A program made the position numbers and the translations under genes. 64,000 bases of DNA from Antedon mediterranea (taxonomy: Eukaryota; Echinodermata; Crinoidea; Comatulida; Antedonidae): positions 498,501 through 562,500 of the forward strand of contig NC_092676.1 of the NCBI RefSeq assembly GCF_964355755.1, in the 5' to 3' direction. Under the pieces are notes generated by a model. It had not been told where the DNA came from. It worked only from the letters and a program-made list of their open reading frames with translations, and did no database searches. The stretch's first letter is position 1, and each line of letters opens with the position of its first letter. Below are positions 1 to 14,400 of this stretch, piece by piece.

Positions 1-64
1 TAAAGTTGACATTAAAATTATTTAACTATGAATAGCTCATTATTGGTGTTTTTTTTTCTTTCAG

Positions 65-128
65 GTTTCTAAGAATAAACTATCCGACTTGTGATTCATC
101 TTGTGCTGCAAAAACAATCCTATTTTGA
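65..128 (+). CDS. Possible terminal coding exon of an upstream gene
   Basis: A T-rich tract ending in TTTCTTTCAG precedes position 65. From there a frame that starts with a 1-nt overhang stays open for 20 codons to a TGA at 126-128. A polyadenylation-type AATAAA lies at 329-334, so this could be the last exon and 3' UTR of a + strand gene that begins left of the window. I do not recognise the short peptide, which has two cysteines and ends in ILF. The stretch is too short to exclude chance. Confidence 0.22.
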
Positions 129-597
129 TATTTGTAAATTGATGTACGTAACAGATGTCTTTAAAAATAAAAAAAAACTAAAAATTTTTATTATCGCGAT
201 GATTTAACTCAAATATTGACATATATAACTTGATATTTTAGCCTGAGCAAGATAGTTTGATAGGCATATTTTACTTCGATGTAAATAAGATATTACATGT
301 TATACTGTATGTAAAATACTTTTTTGTAAATAAAATTATTTAATGGTGGTTAATTTATTAACTTGTTAATTTGTTTGTTAGTTATGATGTTATACTATTA
401 ATTAATTATTTAGTTAGTAACCAAAGTGGAGTGGATTCGTGGCAGTTGCAACTTGACTGTAATATGCATATATATAATAATATTTACTTCTTCTTGGATA
501 AAGTTAAAGCAAAATAAGCAATAATAAAAATTAAATATTTATTTTGCCATAAAGAAAGCAAAAACTAAACATACAGTACTATATGTACAGTAATACC

Positions 598-615
598 ATG
601 GACCTATAGGTCCAT
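598..615. repeat. Perfect 18-bp palindrome
   Basis: The 18 bases read ATGGACCTATAGGTCCAT, identical to their reverse complement. It lies about 100 bases before the candidate first-exon region. It could be a dimeric factor site or a small cruciform; no function can be read from the sequence. Confidence 0.6.
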
Positions 616-3558
616 AGTAATACATACTGTAGTATTGAGCACCAGTAGCAGAGACGTCTGGACAATCGAATATAATCGTTATCAGCTGTCTGGGTACCCA
701 AGGCTAGTGCTAGAAAATGGCGAAAATTCGTGTATTCATTCGCCGTCAGCGAAATGAATCCGGCACTTTTCTCATCAGAAGCAAATCAACAAATCCTTTT
801 ATCAGTTTGTTTTGATATATAATCTGGATAATATATATTAAAATGGCCTTGGTTCAAGCATGTTTAACAGGTAAAATCAGATTTTTTCCTACCTAGGCCC
901 CTTAGCACTGCGGTACCCTACGCCGTGTGGGGGAACCGATCTCGGCAGTATTTCTTAAGTAGCCTATCTTTCGTAAAATCCTTAGTTGAATTTTATTAAT
1001 ATAAATTTAATTGTATGAATATGCTATTTAAATGTTATTGACATTTTTTTTGGCTGCATTTTGTAATTCCGCACTACTTGCTTTATCGCGATTCCAAGAT
1101 GGCGGCAATTCAAATTTTGATTTGGTAATAATTCGCGAGGTCAACCACTTTGCTGCCCGACTGTTTATAAAATTGTTGTATCGGTTCACTTCATACTTTT
1201 GTACTCATGAGGTCACTTGTATTGACCTCTAATTAGTAACCTGTGCACACGCTCAGGGTGCCTCCGATCAAGTTCAACCATTTTCTTAGTATTTTGTCGA
1301 GTAAATAAACGGAAAGTGTGATATTTGTACGGTTGATAACAGTCTAAAATACTTCAATGTTTGCATAGAATGATTTGATTATAGTATTCTTAATGTAACC
1401 ATTACTGAATACAATAAATGATTTAGTAATCTATATCTCTGTGGAAGTTGTGATAGAAAGTGTCAATTTACTTATTGTCAATTATTTATCATAAACAGGA
1501 GATAAAGTAATAATTTTCATAATTATTTTCATAATTATTAATGCACAATCATTCATGTTGTGTTATTACAATTTCAGAACCTAACTAAATAAACTAATCG
1601 TTAAAAAAAAAGTCTTAAGCAAAATCTTATTTCTTATTTTGGTAGGATATGATAGACAGATGCCTTTTTCACTCCTGTGAATATTGCTATCATATAGGAG
1701 CTTCAAACTACTGGAGAACGGAGTGGTATAAATGGTTCCTCTGCTTTTCTTTTTTTAGAATATTTTATGGATCATTTTTGTGTGTAATTGTATTAGACAG
1801 GGGCTATATAAGACTACTATTATTTTTATTATCTGTAATTCAGTACCATTGACAGGGAATTAGCTCTATATAAGTGTAGTTTCCACATTCATTGAAGATA
1901 TAAATTGGTACAGGTGGCACATAATCCCAAGCCTGGTACTGTAGTAGTACTATAGCCATAGTCCAGGGCACAATAACAGGTATATGATGTCATAATAAGC
2001 ATTTTGACTGCATGATGCACAGGAATGTGGATTGTACCAAAACTAGTAGTAAACAAGAAATAATAATACAGTACAGTATGTAATATTAAAAATGAATAGC
2101 ACAGTGTTGTTAGTATGTTACTGTGTGTTAGATTGAGGGATGTCACAGACAGAATACTTGAGGTTTCCATAGACATTTTGATAACATCAAATTCCATAAT
2201 AAAAATTGTTTACAATATTCGATAATAAGAAGATAAAATAGATAAGAAGATGGGTCATTGGTATGCAGAATTTTTAGCAAAATGTTTAACATGGTTGAAT
2301 GAGCAACCAAGGTCATTCGTAGAAGGTAAGGTAAAGGTACAGCTTACACCTATTATTATATGGAGTTGCCAGTCAGGGATCACCTTATACATATTATAGT
2401 TTAGGGATCACCTGAAAAAAACAAAGTCTGGCTCAAATGTTGTTACCTGCGCAACACCTGAATAATTATGCCTCTGGCAGTGGCTTTTTATTTTGACCCA
2501 GTTCAGTTACAGATTTTATAAGTTGAGCGCGTTTTAAGATTGAAACATTATCTTTAAAGCCGTTGAATTTGGCGTTAGGTAGTTAAAATGGTTGATGAAT
2601 ATAATTCAGAGAAGTTTAGGATTTATATAATCCTATGTTACCTAACCTTTAAGGATATAGTTGTTTTTATTGAATTTACAAACGCTGACTTTAAGGGTAT
2701 TAACTGATTTTCCATCACCAGAAATGTCCTTTAATCATCCTAATCTTGTGTTATCTCTGCGGTTTGCATAAATTTTATTCAGAAATATATTTACCAGGCT
2801 AGTATTTGCTGCTAGAAACATGCTATCTTTATTAGAAATGTATTCCTTAGGGTGGAAATATATAGCAGCAGAATGTCCATAATCTGTCAGATTTCTCCTT
2901 TGGTATAATGTTCTGATGACCAGACCTAGATAATATTATGGATCGTCGGAATCATTGGTGTCTTGAGAATTTATATTTTGAAGTTTTATTTTATTTATTC
3001 CTTTCAGTAAACAGAAACATAAAAAAAGAAGCGCTGAGGAGAGACGAGTTGTCAAAGACAACTACCGCCAAAGGGCGTGTCTCTCCAAAGTTTAATACAG
3101 TATTACATTTTACATACGTTTTTATATTGCAAAGTTTCGTTCTTTTTTGCTAAGTTTGGTTTCACCATCTTTTAAGTTTGATACAGCTTTCAATTTCACT
3201 TATTAAAGTAAATATAGATAAAGACAAAAAATAGAATGTATATTACAGATTTCTATTTTTGGATAGGATGCATTAGATTGCAAAATTGTTTTTGTTTTCA
3301 TTTTTAATCACTTGATTATGACATCATGAGGAGAAATTAGTTTCTGTAGTGGTAATATTCAGGTTAGTTAGCAAAGTACACTGCAATATTTAAGTACCTG
3401 TTGTAAGTTTCTAATACCAGTATATACTTGTGATTGATTTTAAGCAATCTTTAACAAGAGGTAAGGGTGAGTACAATGACATGTATTTATAGCAGACAAT
3501 AGCATTATTGTTGTAGGTTGAATAGCAAACAAACCCCTGCAGATATTGATTAAAGCTT

Positions 3559-3916
3559 GTGGCCTCATACTACAGTACTCCAGGCCTTACAAACTACAGT
3601 GAGGGTTTCTTGTGGCCTCATACTACAGTACTCCAGGCCTTACAAACTACAGTGAGGGTTTCTTGTGGCCTCATACTACAGTACTCCAGGCCTTACAAAC
3701 TACAGTGAGGGTTTCTTGTGGCCTCATACTACAGTACTCCAGGCCTTACAAACTACAGTGAGGGTTTCTTGTGGCCTCATACTACAGTACTCCAGGCCTT
3801 ACAAACTACAGTGAGGGTTTCTTGTGGCCTCATACTACAGTACTCCAGGCCTTACAAACTACAGTGAGGGTTTCTTGTGGCCTCATACTACAGTACTCCA
3901 GGCCTTACAAACTAGT
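3559..3916. repeat. 53-bp minisatellite, about 6.7 copies
   Basis: A unit starting GTGGCCTCATACTACAGTAC recurs every 53 bases (3559, 3612, ...) with essentially no differences, and the last copy is partial. Because 53 is not a multiple of 3, open frames through it are incidental. It sits in the presumed 5' intron or intergenic region of the catenin gene. Confidence 0.9.
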
Positions 3917-6900
3917 AAGACCACAGTAATGTATGTACACATGTGTCTATGTTTTACTGGAATTATAGTTTCAAGGTTTGGACATTTTTGCAATTTTGTT
4001 TTCATTTAGAATTTTGTATAGCAAAGTACATGGCTTTTGGTCCCCAACCATACACTGGTCTTTCTACTTGTATATTAGTACTTATTTTTTACTGGAGGTA
4101 GTACTTCACAATGTGGTAATTGTTGAAAGGAAGCCTACTGACGTGTCTACTACAATTACTGTATTTAGAACAGTCTCAGAGTGGATTACTGTTAGTAGTC
4201 AGGTTGTAATGTTTAAAAAAAAAGGCAATACATGCCAACACGCTTAAAAAATATAAATTACAAGGGATACATTATTGAAATGATCTTTGATTCACAGTTA
4301 GTGTTGAATTCCAAGAAATATGTTTCCTCAAATATATTTTATAATAAAGGCATTTTAGTAAAATAATCTGAAAGCATTAGTATTGCACTTAAATCAGTAA
4401 AACTTAAAATAAGTATGGTATCTGTTGTCAGCTTATTGAATTGATATGAATTGATAGAATCCGTTTTACACAGTTTGTCATTTATGTGAGATCTTTAGTA
4501 TGTTCTCAACTGAAAGAGCCTACAGTAATTATGAGTTTTATACGTACGTACTTAATATATTAAGCGATTAGAATTTTAATTTAAGCTTTCATTCTCAATC
4601 TTATGTTGGTACCCCTCACAAAATAAATTGTGAATCTGGAACATTTTTTTTTATTTGACGATGTCATTTAATTTGTATTACTGTATATTTGACATACTTT
4701 TAAGCTCACATTTTGTATCTTATGTTGGTATCGTCATAAAAATAATCCTGGATGTGAATTTTCCAATTTTATTTTGCCTGATACATGTGAGTAACTTTAC
4801 CAACCAACTCATTAAGGATCTAGCAATATTATCCTACATTAATTCATTCCTTTAAGCTAGAAATTTAAGATCAAACATAAAGATTGAAAAATGACGGTAA
4901 TAAATCATAGATTGTGGAATGTTTGAATGAAGTATTAAAATCTTGAGGAATTAAAGTCCATAAGGTGTTTACGGTACACACCAAATGACCGTAGAATGTC
5001 ATTGCCTTTAAAACTACTCAAGTTTATGTAAAAATAAAATACATTTTTTCTCTCTAGCGATGGATGTACAAACTTTTAAAATAGAATATTTTGTTAAATT
5101 TTCATCATCAAGAACACTGTCACCTTACAACACAGTACACTAGACAAGACTTAATTTCCAGTCAGAGTTTAATTTTAACTTTGATTTTTAAACAATAATT
5201 AAATGTTTTAAATTGTCTACTAAGTGAGAATGGATGCGTACCTCATTGATTATAATACAAATGATAATAGAAAATGTATTACAATAATTAATAGTATTTG
5301 ATTCTTATCTATGATTCATTTATTCTACATTTTAACAAAATTATTAAATCAGTTAAATTTTTTATTCATTAATAATTTTTTTTAATTGTCTATTTTGTTT
5401 TATTTAGTAATGAATTTCTTTTTATTAAAAAAAAAATCAAATATGTCCATCTATATTAAGATTTATCACAGTTTTTAATCTGTATTTGATAAAATTTCAT
5501 TTAATGATTATTTCATAATAATTGTGTTAATATTAACACTGAATCTTATCTGGTAGGCTTGAACTTGAGAGGCGGCAGTGAGTATTTCCATTCAATTTTA
5601 ATTGACCTCCATTTGTGTGTGAAATTCCATTTGTCTGCGCCACAATAGAAGCTACGGCAGCGCAATTGATGATTGAAATGAATTATGGGCTTGAATCTAA
5701 GGACAATAGATTGATTGTAATAAAAATGAAAATGTCCTGTTATTAAAATATGACAAAGGAAGTGATGATTGTGTTTTGTGTGGGTTTTTGTTTGTTTGAA
5801 TTTAAATCAAGAATTAATAGAAATATGTCTCATTTACTTTCTATGTGTTTAATAAGTGGGTGTATTTATATTATATTAAGTAATTTGCTCACAGTAAGTT
5901 CATTGTGGTTTTTAAAATAAAAAGCATTTCTTTAAATATTTATTGTTACTAAACTTAAATATTAGTCTTGAGTTATTATTGATTTGAATAATGCAGAAAT
6001 GGCAATTTTAATACATTTTTAAAGATTGCTTTTCTAGGTGATCTTTATTATATTTATTTTTGTCTACATTTTATTAATATAATTAATTAGTATATGCATA
6101 TAAACTGTTCTAGTTCAAATATGAGGGTGATTCCTTTACATAGGCAGGATGTGCTGACTCACTAGCCCCTCCTAATTTCTTTGGAATTCCATCTTTGACA
6201 AAAGGTAAAAAAAACCTTTAGGAATGTGGTTAATGACATCACATGACCACAAATTGTTAGGAATACCACAATGTACTGTTATAGAACACATAGTATTTAG
6301 CACACCTATTGTCTGTTGGATTAGAAAGAAGGTTTTGATCATAGCACTACCGGTTGCCTTAGAGGAAAGGCATATAGTAATCATAGTAAGAGGCTAGCTA
6401 CTGATAATATTGAACACTGCTTGCTGACTGGATAATTACAAATATCTGTCTACAGGTTATTACTATCAATTCAAAGGAATTATAATTTTGTGTGTTTTAG
6501 GAATATTTTCTTGGAAGTATACTGTACAAAAGGTAAATAGTTGAAGGGACAAAAGAACCATTGTTATAAATAGAACATATTGTTTTCAAGTGGTAATAAT
6601 TAATTTATTAATGAAGTTTAAAATACATGGAACCAGCATGTAATAGTGGTGCATTATAATTAAACCAGGGTTATATATTCCATCTAGACATTGGAATCTG
6701 GATTTAATACATCACTTATTATGTGTACATAGATAGAAATGACTTACAAGATAAATTGTCACAACATTTTCAGTGTTTCTGCTGTACATTCATAGGGTAC
6801 TGATAGAGATCCCTGTATAAACAAACAGAGTTTTATCAATCTAATATAAACTTGTTAAAAATTCCATTAAAAATACATTATTATTCCAATCTGGGAAATT

Positions 6901-8448
6901 CTTTTTGCAGTGGCAAACTCGCATAAGCAGACAAACAAAATATATTCAAAATACACTAAAAGTAATACACAATTTGCACAACATTAAGAGTACCGTTTTA
7001 AATTCTATATTTAAAGTATTAAATGCAATTGGATGAGTTTAAATTAAAGTTAGTAGTATATAATTATTCAGTGCTGTATAGAACTTTTTTAATTTTCTTT
7101 ATTCATAATAAATTCACTGGTAGGTGATAGACTTATGAACAACAACATGCAGTCTCCAGAGAGTATGTACATTGTATGTGATTGTGTAGCTATTATACAA
7201 AGAAAGGCGAACATACTGTTTTAATGAATCACATTATAGACAATAATTAATAAGCCATTTAAAATGTATTTATATGACCCTCCTTGGAGTTGGCTGTGGC
7301 CTGGGGTGTTGACGCTTTAAAAATAAAGTAAACTTTTTGTACTGTCACATTTTAAGGTAACCGTCTGCTGTTACAGGGATATTTTTATATTTAGTTTAAT
7401 CATGGAGAAAAAAAAATCCTACCTTATTTCTCCATGGTTAAAATCAGTTTATTGAAATATAACCACAGTTTTAAAGTACTTGGGGCAAATAATACTATTC
7501 TGTAGTGTCTTTATTTATATGTGAAGTTGGCAATAACATTTTTATAGAATTTCGGCACTACGGTACTGTAAATTCAGCTTGGAGGAAATAATTAATTTTT
7601 TTTTATTCAATAACTCAGCAGATGCTTTTTTATAAACTAGAATAGAATAACTGTAAATAAACGAGTTTTGTCACAAATTTTGTTAAGATAAAGAAAATTA
7701 CAAGAAACCTATTTAAATAATATTTGTATTAAAATTAGATGAAATTCTATGAATGAGATGAATAAAGTGTCGTTGACCCCAAGGGTGTCCTTGGTGGTAT
7801 TACATTAATCTGTGTCTTGTGTATTCCATATCTTCTGGGGTTAATAATAACTTCCTTGATATCTGTATGTCAGGCAGCCTTTTACAGTCCAAGGTGCTAT
7901 GCTACAATATATCATCTTTATTGCCGAAGGCTACAAACATTGCATTGTTGATAATTGTTGTAAAATGTAATTTTACTAAAAAACATGACAGATGGTAGAA
8001 GTCTGAATGATGTTTTTAGAACAATCATGGATTTTAAAGTGGTATTATGGAGCTTAGCAAGAGTGTTGTCAGAAGTTAATAAGTATGAATTTATGAACCA
8101 TAAGGATTTAGGGAAGAAGAGGAAATATTTTATAATTTCACAATGTGTAGATGAAAGTAGATGGAAAGTATAGTAGTATGGCAGACGTCTGTCACAAACA
8201 ACAATGTCAAATAGATAGACGCCTTTTCGGTTTGTTGATGGTCGTGTTTTATCCCATTTTGAAAAATGGATCGCCAGTTAGAAACTTATATTTCTTGGCA
8301 AAAAACGCAATTAAAAAAAAGTTCAAAAACATGGTTTTTTTAAAGTCCAACTTAACTATTTTTCTTATGATTAAATTTTATGAATGTTGATATTTTTCAG
8401 ATCTTTTGAGACATAGAAGAGAACAGAAATAGAAGGATTAAGTGGATA

Positions 8449-11400
8449 ATGCCGCATAGACAAAATGGTGATACGGAATTAATCAATGCCGTACGACAAG
8501 CTAATCATGATATAACCTATGAACCTGAGGCAGCTGCTAGCATCTTACGTTCAGTACAAGCACAGGTATTTACTTTTAATCCGGTTCTTTTTTCTTAGTC
8601 ACGTAAAGCTCTGTCTACACTATCAAACTACAGTAGTGTGATGTGCCCAAATATGGTAGTGATATTCCCAAATATGGTAGTGATATTCCCTAATATGGTA
8701 GTGATATTCCCAAATATGGTGTAGTGATATGACATGTCCATGGATACATCACATTTTCTTGTTACATAAAGTTTGATAGTGTAGACAAAGCTTTAGATCT
8801 TGGTGTGCTTGTGGAACACTGTAATATTGTTTGATTATTTGTCAATTTAACATATTGCCATTATTGTAAATCTTAGCCTTTAGTTGTAATGTAAATAATA
8901 GAATCTAAAATTACAAAAGCCTATTAATTTGCTACCTCAAGAATGTGATAAACTGCTTATGGTAGCAAATGTTACAAGTTTAACTGTTAGTGCCATAGTT
9001 TAATTTGGTACTTCAATTTATTTTGAGAAAACCTAGAATATGGTTTCATTTACATTTTTATTGTTTTACATCAGTGGCATATCACAGCTCATATTTCTTT
9101 CTGCACTCATTTTAACCAATAAACGAGTTCAAAGTTTAGCGGCAGCATCAGATGTGTAAGAAAACGAAACAGTAACATTTCAATTATCTTGTTTAAACAA
9201 ACCATAGGAAGCTATATATTTCAAAATATTTTCTCTTTCAAAAAACTGTAACTAACCAAACATTTTCAGGAAGCACAATTTGAGGAACTTACACGACAAT
9301 TGGAGTTAGAGAAGAAACGAGTAGCTGAGCAGTTAGATCAAAGCACGTTTGTGGATGATTCTAGTCTTAAAAGTATTAGGTAAGTATTTAAGACATTCTG
9401 AAAATGCTAGATGCTAAACAGCTACCACAGCAATCACTAGGTATCACTCACCCATACCCTTACACTGTAGATACCCTGCTGATGCAGACTTATTCAATGT
9501 ACTGTAAGACTGGGTATAATCCATACCCTTACACTGTAGATACCCTGCTGATGCAGACTTATTCAATGTACTGTAAGACTGGGTATAATCCATACCCTTA
9601 CACTGTAGATACCCTGCTGATGCAGACTTATTCAATGTACTGTAAGACTGGGTATAATCCATACCCTTACACTGTAGATACCCTGCTGATGCAGACTTAT
9701 TCAATGTACTGTAAGACTGGGTATAATCCATACCCTTATACTGTAGATACCCTGCTGATGCAGACTTATTCAATGTACTGTAAGACTGGGTATAATCCAT
9801 ACCCTTACACTGTAGATACCCTGCTGATGCAGACTTATTCAATGTACTGTAAGACTGGGTATAATCCATACCCTTATACTGTAGATACCCTGCTGATGCA
9901 GACTTATTCAATGTACTGTAAGACTGGGTATAATCCATACCCTTACACTGTAGATACCCTGCTGATGCAGACTTATTCAATGTACTGTAAGACTGGGTAT
10001 AATCCATACCCTTACACTGTAGATACCCTGCTGATGCAGACTTATTCAATGTACTGTAAGACTGGGTATAATCCATACCCTTACACTGTAGATACCCTGC
10101 TGATGCAGACTTATTCAATGTACTGTAAGACTGGGTATAATCCATACCCTTACACTGTAGATACCCTGCTGATGCAGACTTATTCAATGTACTGTAAGAC
10201 TGGGTATAATCCATACCCTTATACTGTAGATACCCTGCTGATGCAGACTTATTCAATGTACTGTAAGACTGGGTATAATCCATACCCTTACACTGTAGAT
10301 ACCCTGCTGATGCAGACTTATTCAATGTACTGTAAGACTGGGTATAATCCATACCCTTATACTGTAGATACCCTGCTGATGCAGACTTATTCAATGTACT
10401 GTAAGACTGGGTATAATCCATACCCTTATACTGTAGATACCCTGCTGATGCAGACTTATTCAATGTACTGTAAGACTGGGTATAATCCATACCCTTATAC
10501 TGTAGATACCCTGCTGATGCAGACTTATTCAATGTACTGTAAGACTGGGTATAATCCATACCCTTACACTGTAGATACCCTGCTGATGCAGACTTATTCA
10601 ATGTACTGTAAGACTGGGTATAATCCATACCCTTACACTGTAGATACCCTGCTGATGCAGACTTATTCAATGTACTGTAAGACTGGGTATAATCCATACC
10701 CTTACACTGTAGATACCCTGCTGATGCAGACTTATTCAATGTACTGTAAGACTGGGTATAATCCATACCCTTATACTGTAGATACCCTGCTGATGCAGAC
10801 TTATTCAATGTACTGTAAGACTGGGTATAATCCATACCCTTATACTGTAGATACCCTGCTGATGCAGACTTATTCAATGTACTGTAAGACTGGGTATAAT
10901 CCATACCCTTACACTGTAGATACCCTGCTGATGCAGACTTATTCAATGTACTGTAAGACTGGGTATAATCCATACCCTTACACTGTAGATACCCTGCTGA
11001 TGCAGACTTATTCAATGTACTGTAAGACTGGGTATAATCCATACCCTTACACTGTAGATACCCTGCTGATGCAGACTTATTCAATGTACTGTAAGACTGG
11101 GTATAATCCATACCCTTACACTGTAGATACCCTGCTGATGCAGGCTTATTCAATGTACTGTAAGACTGGGTATAATCCATACCCTTACACTGTAGATACC
11201 CTGCTGATGCAGACTTATTCAATGTACTGTAAGACTGGGTATAATCCATACCCTTACACTGTAGATACCCTGCTGATGCAGACTTATTCAATGTACTGTA
11301 AGACTGGGTATAATCCATACCCTTATACTGTAGATACCCTGCTGATGCAGACTTATTCAATGTACTGTAAGACTGGGTATAATCCATACCCTTACACTGT

Positions 11401-14400
11401 AGATACCCTGCTGATGCAGACTTATTCAATGTACTGTAAGACTGGGTATAATCCATACCCTTACACTGTAGATACCCTGCTGATGCAGACTTATTCAATG
11501 TACTGTAAGACTGGGTATAATCCCATGCTTGAGTATAATCCTATGGATAATCCAACCACATAATTTAGGATAAATTGAGACACAAGATTAGCTAAATCTA
11601 TTTTATTAACCCAACTTTAATCCCATCCTCTAATTTTCATTCAATCATTGTAATTTATCTTTTTCTCTCTTTTACACAAAATGAATCAAATCATTCTATA
11701 CTGCTGTTAACACTAGTATAAACAGATCTTTCTAAATCCTCTGAACAGTACCATGTTGTTAATTCAATGAGCCCAATTTACTGAGAATAATCAAACAGAT
11801 TTATTTATTCATAGAATATTTAATTGTTGATGCGTGAAGCCTGTAATGCATGTATGAATATTACAGGAAGTAGCCTGCTTGAGAGGTTGATCCGTGGACA
11901 CTTCTGCTACAAATATCACAAATTGGTGAACACTAATAGAACTAAAGTTAATGTCTTTGATTATTTACAGTGAAACAAATGATTCATTTTCTTGGAGACG
12001 TTCAGGTCAAGACGAATCGCATTTAGGAGACGAGACCGAAACAGAACTTAGCAGCCATTTAGTTGACTCTTGCTTGTAAGTATGCACTTTAAAGGCCAAA
12101 GTACGTACTCAGCCGACCAATTTCTTTAACAAATTTGTAAATTAAGAAATAGAAACAGCGTTCTGTTGAGCATTAGCAATGCATCAATGATCCGAGGATT
12201 TCAGATAAAATAATAGAGCGTTTTATTTGTTGCGTTTGAGCAAAACAGAATATCTTCTGCACAAAAAAAAGACGTATTTTTACTGTAATGTTTCATACTT
12301 CAACCGATATTTCTAAATGAATGAGATATATCCCAATTGCAATTAAGCATGTAATAGTAAAACATAGAATAGTGTTCAAGCTCCAAATGCGATATTATCA
12401 TGAATATTCAACATGACTTAATTACATTAAGCTTTAGCTTAACCTTCAGTCTAAGTCTTTAGTTATTCATTACATCATTTCATGATTTAATATATGATTG
12501 AGTTCTTTTTTTTGAATGACTGACTACCTTATTGTAGATTCTTATCCTGGTTAAACAATCACCTTTAAATGCTTAGGTGGCAATAATCTTTTAGATTGTT
12601 TCCTGTGGTTTTAAACGTAAATTCACACACAATGTCATATCCGTTAAATAATAACAATTCTTATATCTTTATTGTGTGTAAACTGTTAACAATAAACGTA
12701 TGACGTCTTTCCAAACCTACCATTACAATAATTATTCAAATTGCTGAAAGAGATTCATTTTATGAAATTAAAACTAATATATTATTTGACCTTCTTCTAC
12801 CATTATCCTGAATCAATCTAGAGATTTAATTTTTCTTTCTAATTATGTTTAAAATTTGCTATATATCGACATGATGATGTCATATCACTACCATATTTGG
12901 GCATAGCACTACTATATTTGGGCACAAACTAGTTTGATAGTGTAGACAGAGCTTTACTACTACCATACCCATTACTTAACCAGCTAAGTCAAGACTACAA
13001 CCTACAACAGCAGAGTCTACTTCTTACCACCAATTTACCCTCAATTTATTTAACCTAGCTGCTGTGACCTCATCACTTGCTTATAAATCTAAGAACGCAT
13101 TCTTTAAAGACCAAAAGTTAAGTTTATATTTTATGATGATGATACCGCCAAAGTTGAAGAAGTTCACTCTTTAAATTTATGGGTATAATGATCAATTCTA
13201 TTATGAACTTTGATGTTTTAACTATTTTGTATGAAATCTACAATATCACTAACAGCACATTAAATATTTTCTTTAGAATTTTAACGTTTCCAGTCCATTG
13301 TGCTATAGTGCTTCTGTTTTATAATATTTTCCAAATGCATTGACGACGTCGTCGTCAACAAAAAGATTGACTAAAAGGCATGTTGTTGACAAGTGCTGTG
13401 CTGTATTGTGCCATAGGCAGCACTCAGCAGTCCATTTATTGCTCAAGATTAGGATATAAAAGTAATGCTAGCTATACTCGTAATACTTAAAGATGAATTC
13501 TTGCAAACATATATCATTTAATATTCCGGAAAATATAAAAATATTATCCTTTTACTATGTGTCATTAAGAAATTTCATCACCACAAGTTGATGGTTTCCC
13601 AAAACTGATCAATTAGACTTCTTCTTCCTTTAATTTTCCATCTATTTTTACCATCAATTGCACGTTTTACCAGACCATCTTGAAAATAATGTAAATAATA
13701 AAAAAATATGTTTGGCATTTAATACAGTGTTCAGTATATCAATATCTTAGGAATTATTTTTTTTATTTCAACCATCTTTAAAGAGGATACTCTAAAAGCA
13801 TTCCAGTTTAGCCCAGTTGGTTAACTGATATTCGTGGTCCCTCTATTAAGTTTTCCTCAGTTTCCAGTTGGCTTGAGGATGATAATATGTACCTTTTACC
13901 TTGTCCATGTCTTCGAATAAGTGGTTTATTGTATTGTATCCTTAAATTTACAACGCCTTTAGCCGTCTGTGTGTTAGCCTAATCAACAGTCCATTAAACT
14001 CCAAGACCAAGGCACCTGTCAAATTAATGCACCATTAGCAACAAAATTTGCTAAACGAAAATCATTACAGCAGTTTATAGATTGAATAGTTTTGATAGGA
14101 GAGTTAAAAGTGGTTAGTCATTGTATTTCATTCTCATTTGAAAAAAGTGACTAATACTAATATACATTATGCCCTAAATAATATTAAATGATACTAATAT
14201 CATGGCTGTACTTTTGTTCTGCAGAAATTCCCAAACTTGATTATTGTGGAAAATATTTCTGGTGTAAAACCTATTTCTTATTTTGAAAATTCAAAGTTTG
14301 AAATTACATATTTTTAAAATAATTTTTTTTTTTTTGAAATTTTTTATCTTGAAACTTTTTTTGAATTTTTGAAATTTAAATTTTATATATGTCTATTTTT

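Larger units (their letters stand above)
129..8448. other. Long non-coding stretch: intergenic plus presumed 5' UTR intron of the catenin gene
   Basis: No conserved protein segment could be read here on either strand. The first catenin coding exon has a clear splice acceptor (TATTTTTCAG, ending at 8400), so at least one 5' UTR exon must lie upstream. A candidate is 600-870, which is less AT-rich, has a 33-codon reading frame opening at ATG 717 (stop 813-815), and a second ATG at 843 followed by a splice donor after 870 (AACAG then GTAAAA). Joining that donor to the exon at 8401 does not keep a frame into the catenin ATG, so these would be upstream ORFs. The rest is AT-rich with small repeats; the 53-bp tandem array is listed separately. 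Open frames of 60-100 codons elsewhere show no family resemblance. Confidence 0.5.

Noticed and set aside
717-815. 33-codon ORF starting MAKIRVFIRRQ
   Set aside because: Good start context, but too short and unmatched to any family I know; kept only as a possible upstream ORF in the description of the region.
9449-11520. CRISPR array
   Set aside because: There are no unique spacers between the repeats; units are directly contiguous. The sequence is from an animal. The same applies to the 38- and 73-bp arrays.
9404-11563. 719-codon + strand ORF and 684-codon - strand ORF of repeated peptide
   Set aside because: Both are the translation of an intronic 69-bp minisatellite whose period is a multiple of 3. 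Flanking catenin exons splice in phase around it, and two fully overlapping antisense genes are not credible.
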